DNA of 64,000 bases from Lentzea californiensis (lineage in GTDB: Bacteria > Actinomycetota > Actinomycetes > Mycobacteriales > Pseudonocardiaceae), in assembly GCF_024648825.1 (NCBI RefSeq), contig NZ_JANBBE010000012.1, forward strand, positions 186,001 through 250,000, read 5' to 3'. Shown piece by piece: positions 60,905-64,000 of the stretch. How positions within the stretch are numbered: the first letter of the stretch is position 1; each line of letters opens with the position of its first letter. The notes below the pieces were generated by a model. It did no database searches and had not been told where the DNA came from. It saw only the letters and a program-made list of their open reading frames with translations. The translations under genes were made by a program, and so were the position numbers.

Positions 60905-61002
60905 TGCCTACCCCGGGTGGTCTTGCTGCCTGAGAGTGTGCGGGAGCTTGCCCCTTCGGCGCCTCGACCAGTTCGTCGAGGTCTCTCCCACGCGGGTTCT
61001 GG
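60905..61002 (-). promoter_or_regulatory. Glycine riboswitch (single aptamer)
   Basis: Read on the minus strand from about 61002, the sequence contains GGGAGAGACC, then GCGCCGAAGGGGCAA, then ACTCTCAGGCAGCAAGACC, in the order of the glycine aptamer consensus (GGGAGAG / GCCGAAGGRGCAA / CUCUCAGGYA..GGACC). The 60 nt between it and gcvH do not contain a second aptamer, so this looks like a singlet. It would turn on gcvH-sdaA when glycine is high. Confidence 0.9.
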
Positions 61003-61225
61003 CGCTGGCGCGCCGCGGCCGGTGTTCAGTTGTCCGGGGCGAACGCTATGTGCGGCCCCCGCCGAGTGTCAACGCGGGACGGTCGAGCGGAACGCGAACG
61101 GAGCTCAGGTCGCTTTGTCCTAGATGAACAACCAGCGGGGTGGCAGATAGTGCAACCAGCACAGTGACATGACCTTGTGACTGGCCCACATTATGAGATG
61201 TCGGCCACCGAACGGAGGAGTCATC

Positions 61226-62338
61226 GTGCGGATCGCAGTTCCTCGCGAGATCAAGAACCACGAGTACCGCGTCGCTCTCACGCCTGCCGGTGCGCACGAA
61301 CTGACCAGCCGCGGGCACGACGTCTACGTCGAGCAGGGCGCCGGTCTCGGTTCCGCGATCACCGACGAGGAGTACCTCGCCGCGGGCGCCAAGATCCTCC
61401 CGACCGCCGACGACGTGTGGGCCGAGGGTGACCTGGTTCTCAAGGTCAAGGAGCCGATCGCCGAGGAGTACCCCCGTCTCCGCGCCGGCCAGACCCTCTT
61501 CACGTACCTGCACCTCGCCGCCGACAAGCCGCTGACCGAGGCGCTGCTGGCGTCCGGCACCACGGCCATCGCCTACGAGACCGTGCAGCTGCCGAACCGC
61601 TCGCTGCCGCTGCTCGCCCCGATGTCCGAGGTCGCGGGCCGGCTGGCCCCGCAGGTCGGCGCGTTCGCGCTGATGAAGCCCTCCGGCGGCCGCGGCGTGC
61701 TGCCCGGCGGCGTCCCCGGTGTCGCCCCGGCCCGCGTGGTCGTGATCGGCGGTGGCGTGGCCGGCGTCAACGCCGCCACCATCGCCGTCGGCATGGGCGC
61801 GGACGTGCAGATCCTCGACACCAACGTCGACCGCCTGCGCCAGATCGACGCCCAGTTCCAGGGCCGGCTGCGCACGCTCGCCTCGAACTCGTTCGCCATC
61901 GAGCAGGCCGTCCGCGAGGCTGACCTGGTCATCGGCGCCGTGCTCGTCCCCGGTGCCGCGGCCCCGAAGCTCGTCTCGAACGCGCTGGTCGCGGACATGA
62001 AGCCGGGTTCGGTGCTCGTCGACATCGCCATCGACCAGGGCGGCTGCTTCGAAGACTCCCGCGCCACCACGCACGCCGAGCCGACCTACGAGGTCCACAA
62101 CTCGGTGTTCTACTGCGTCGCGAACATGCCGGGCGCCGTCCCGCGCACCTCGACCTACGCGCTGACCAACGTGACGCTGCCGTACGCCGTCGCGCTGGCC
62201 GACAAGGGCTGGGAGACGGCGCTCAAGGACGACCGTTCGCTCGCCCTTGGCCTCAACGTCCACGCCGGACTGCTGACCAACGGCCCGGTGGCCGAGGCGA
62301 CCGGCCTCGTGCACACGCCGCTGGAGACCGTGGTCTGA
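61226..62338 (+). CDS. ald: Alanine dehydrogenase
   Basis: 370 residues from a GTG (RIAVPREIKNHEYRVALTPAGAHELTSRGHDV) with GGAGGAG 5 nt upstream. It interconverts L-alanine and pyruvate with NAD. Signatures include LVLKVKEPIAEEYPRLRAGQTLFTYLHLAADKPL (substrate His), the Rossmann loop VVVIGGGVAGVNAA, LVIGAVLVPGAAAPKLV, DIAIDQGGCFEDSRATTH and NMPGAVPRTSTYALTN. The riboswitch-controlled serine/glycine operon is divergent from it; together they route small amino acids to pyruvate. About 200 nt of upstream region is available for regulation, but no AldR site can be named with confidence. Confidence 0.95.
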   Translation: MRIAVPREIKNHEYRVALTPAGAHELTSRGHDVYVEQGAGLGSAITDEEYLAAGAKILPTADDVWAEGDLVLKVKEPIAEEYPRLRAGQTLFTYLHLAADKPLTEALLASGTTAIAYETVQLPNRSLPLLAPMSEVAGRLAPQVGAFALMKPSGGRGVLPGGVPGVAPARVVVIGGGVAGVNAATIAVGMGADVQILDTNVDRLRQIDAQFQGRLRTLASNSFAIEQAVREADLVIGAVLVPGAAAPKLVSNALVADMKPGSVLVDIAIDQGGCFEDSRATTHAEPTYEVHNSVFYCVANMPGAVPRTSTYALTNVTLPYAVALADKGWETALKDDRSLALGLNVHAGLLTNGPVAEATGLVHTPLETVV

Positions 62339-62356
62339 AAGCCAACCGAATGACTG

Positions 62357-62390
62357 AGGCCCCCGCACGCGTGAATCGCTGCGGGGGTTT
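62357..62390 (+). terminator. Terminator after ald
   Basis: An 11-bp GC-rich stem with two G-U pairs (62357-62367 with 62380-62390), ending in GGGGGTTT. The loop holds a further GCG/CGC pairing. It lies 18 nt after the stop codon and may also serve the convergent TetR gene. Confidence 0.8.
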
Positions 62391-62410
62391 CGCCTATTCG
62401 GTGCCGGTGC

Positions 62411-63094
62411 TCACGACCGCAACGCCTCCACCTTCGTCTTGACGCCCTCGATCACGCAGTCCAGCCCGAACTCGAACTGGCGCTCGAGCGACCACAGCTC
62501 GTGCTCGTCCAGCATCGCGACGTACCGGGGGTGCTTGTCCCGGTAGAGGTCGGCGATCTTGTCCATGTCCGGCGGCGGCGAGTCCATCCCGCCGCGGCCG
62601 ATGAAGTTGACCTCGGCGATCGCGTACCCGTTGACGAAGCTGCCCACCGTGGAGATCGACTGGGCGGCGGCCACGGTCGACAGCCCGGCGCGCATCATCG
62701 GCCCGAACATGGCGTCCGCGTACGCCACGGCGTTCGGGCCGATGGTGTTGAACTCCCCGATCCCGCGGATCCACCACGGGTGCTTGAGCGCGAGCTGACG
62801 CAACTCGCGCATCATCGCGCGCACCGCGGTCTCCCAGTCGGTCTCGGGATCGGGGAGGGTGAACTCGCCGTAGACCTCGTCGAGGCAGAGCTCGATCAGC
62901 GCGTCCTTCGTCGGCACGTGCCAGTACAGCGACATCGGCGCCGCGCCCAGTTCGGCCGCGAGCTTGCGCATCGAGAGCTTCTGCAGGCCGTGCGCGTCCA
63001 GCATCTCCATGGCCTTGCGGACGATCGCCTCCCGGCTCAGGCCGAGGGGCTGACCGCTGCTGGGCCTGGGCTTGCTGAACCACACGCTCTCCAC
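62411..63094 (-). CDS. TetR-family regulator of the upstream drug transporter
   Basis: 227 residues from a GTG. The HTH (LSREAIVRKAMEMLDAHGLQKLSMRKLAAELGAAPMSLYWHVPTKDALIELCLDEVYGE) and the long C-terminal domain (HPWWIRGIGEFNTIGPNAVAYADAMFGPMMRAGLS) match the TetR class with a TetR_C_1 domain, as in tetracycline-type efflux control. It lies 9 nt downstream of the MFS gene on the same strand, so transporter and repressor are co-transcribed. Confidence 0.88.
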   Translation of the reverse strand: MESVWFSKPRPSSGQPLGLSREAIVRKAMEMLDAHGLQKLSMRKLAAELGAAPMSLYWHVPTKDALIELCLDEVYGEFTLPDPETDWETAVRAMMRELRQLALKHPWWIRGIGEFNTIGPNAVAYADAMFGPMMRAGLSTVAAAQSISTVGSFVNGYAIAEVNFIGRGGMDSPPPDMDKIADLYRDKHPRYVAMLDEHELWSLERQFEFGLDCVIEGVKTKVEALRS

Positions 63095-63103
63095 GAAGCG
63101 ATC

Positions 63104-64000
63104 CTAAGCACGCCTGAGCAACACGCTGGCCACAACACCTCCCAGGAACACGGCGACGGCACCGATGACCAGGCTGACGCTCATGCCGTTCGAGAACGCC
63201 TCGCGCACGACCGTGACGTCCGCACCGCTGTTCAGGGCCTCTGAAAGCGATCGCGCCGGAACGCCGTCCGGCAGCGAAGCCACGAACCGCGCCGACAGCA
63301 GCGCACCGAGAACGGCGATGCCGAACGAGGAGCCCAGTTCCGTCAGCGTGCCCGACAGCCCGGACGCGATCCCGGCGCGTTCCGGCGGGATCGAGCCCAT
63401 CAGCGCGTTGACCGCGACCGGCTGGGACACACCGACACCCACGCCGATGAGGATCAGCCCGGCCAGCGTCGGCGGGTAGGTGGTGCCGATGGACAGCAGT
63501 GCCACGCCGCCCGCGACGATCGTCATGCCGAGCAGCATCGCCTGGCCCGCACCGAGCTTCATCACCAGCTGTCCCAACGTGTTGCTGGTGACGAGCAACG
63601 CGATCGCCATCGGCGCCACGCGCACGCCGGCCTCCAGCGGGCTGTAGCCGAGCACGCCCTGGAGGTGTTGCGTCAGCAGGAAGAGCGAGCCCGCCATGCC
63701 GAACGCCGCCAGCACCCCCGAGGCCACCGCGCCGGTGAAGCGGCGGTTCTTGAAGAACCCGAGATCGAGCATCGGATCGTCGGTGTGCCTCTCCCACAAC
63801 GCGAATCCCGTCATGGCCACCAGGCCGATCGCGACCGGCACGCCGAACTCCGCCGAGCCGAACCCGTGCTCCGGCACCTCGATCACCGCGTACACGATCG
63901 ACACCATGCCGATGATCGACAGGATCGAGCCGAGCACGTCCGGCTTGCGCACGGTCGGGTCCTTGGACTCCGGCACCAGCATCGCGACGGCCGCGATCGC
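63104..64000 (-). CDS. MFS drug efflux transporter (DHA2 type), 5'-truncated
   Basis: The frame is open to the right edge of the window, so the N-terminal half, including the first helices and motif A, is missing. The visible 299 residues contain about eight helices from the linker (LVPESKDPTVRKPDVLGSILSIIGMVSIVYAVIE) on, with LFLLTQHLQGVLGYSPLEAGVRVAPMAIALL and ERAGIASGLSGTLTELGSSFGIAVLGALLSARF, typical of the 14-helix EmrB/QacA family. The downstream TetR gene suggests drug-inducible efflux. Confidence 0.9.
   Translation of the reverse strand, partial: AIAAVAMLVPESKDPTVRKPDVLGSILSIIGMVSIVYAVIEVPEHGFGSAEFGVPVAIGLVAMTGFALWERHTDDPMLDLGFFKNRRFTGAVASGVLAAFGMAGSLFLLTQHLQGVLGYSPLEAGVRVAPMAIALLVTSNTLGQLVMKLGAGQAMLLGMTIVAGGVALLSIGTTYPPTLAGLILIGVGVGVSQPVAVNALMGSIPPERAGIASGLSGTLTELGSSFGIAVLGALLSARFVASLPDGVPARSLSEALNSGADVTVVREAFSNGMSVSLVIGAVAVFLGGVVASVLLRRA

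Noticed and set aside
1-64000. Insertion sequences, prophage genes or a polyketide/peptide biosynthetic cluster
   Set aside because: No transposase, integrase, phage structural gene or multimodular synthase was found in any frame.

Overview
The window is about 70% GC and gene-dense. Genes sit in short operons with ATGA/GTGA overlaps, GTG starts are common, and many convergent genes overlap at their 3' ends. The gene families present (a Streptomyces-type subtilisin inhibitor, SEST-like SGNH esterases, a prokaryotic phospholipase A2, accD1-accA1-fadE19, tmsA-tmsB for 10-methyl fatty acids, metY-metX with a conserved leader peptide, sdaA/gcvH under a glycine riboswitch) point to a filamentous actinomycete, most likely Pseudonocardiales (Lentzea/Saccharothrix/Lechevalieria-like). 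This is inferred from gene content, not from a marker gene. It looks like chromosome: no phage, plasmid, insertion sequence, CRISPR array or large biosynthetic cluster is visible.

Layout. 0-8 kb: the end of a secreted LamG/SGNH-like protein, an MscS channel, a small prodomain-like lipoprotein facing a large secreted subtilase, a bacterial-PH-type membrane protein and two small conserved genes. 8-15 kb: a cupin, a KstD-like flavoprotein, two flavin reductase-type genes, an FAD/NAD(P)-binding protein divergent from a luciferase-like monooxygenase, and an acetyltransferase. 15-19.4 kb: a degenerate PAS-GGDEF-EAL protein, a membrane-anchored trypsin-like protease and an AAA/DUF4143 ATPase with four 23-bp tandem repeats upstream. 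19.4-26.4 kb: tmsB-tmsA, a divergent AidB-like acyl-CoA dehydrogenase, and a large protein joining a P-loop-less NTPase-like domain through one membrane helix to a periplasmic-binding-protein domain. 26.4-33 kb: a leucine/branched-chain acyl-CoA operon (accD1-accA1-fadE19) with operators shared with a nearby TetR gene. 33-41.3 kb: two NarL-type two-component systems flanking a lipid-remodelling region with a phospholipase A2/acyltransferase-like fusion. 41.4-46.2 kb: an erythromycin-esterase homologue divergent from a double-MerR regulator, then metY-metX behind a leader peptide. 46.2-50 kb: an oxidoreductase and a NUDIX/winged-helix regulator divergent from an SPFH plus NAD-kinase-like operon. 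50-55.9 kb: a transporter, an SGNH esterase, an SSI inhibitor, an ABC1/UbiB kinase and a VTT membrane protein. 55.9-58 kb: three tandem Y RNA-like genes followed by a Ro60 (TROVE) gene. 58-64 kb: an HxlR regulator, sdaA-gcvH behind a glycine riboswitch, alanine dehydrogenase, a TetR regulator and a truncated drug transporter.

The most interesting system is the Ro60/Y RNA locus. Three units share a Y-like stem and two conserved internal-loop strands, and two of them carry a circularly permuted tRNA-like module (T arm, capped acceptor-like helix, D arm) directly upstream of an intact Ro60 gene. Next are the NUDIX-SPFH-NAD-kinase-like module with an 11-bp-arm operator in its divergent promoter, the receptor-like NTPase/binding-protein fusion, the phospholipase-acyltransferase fusion, and the prodomain-like lipoprotein beside its presumed subtilase partner.
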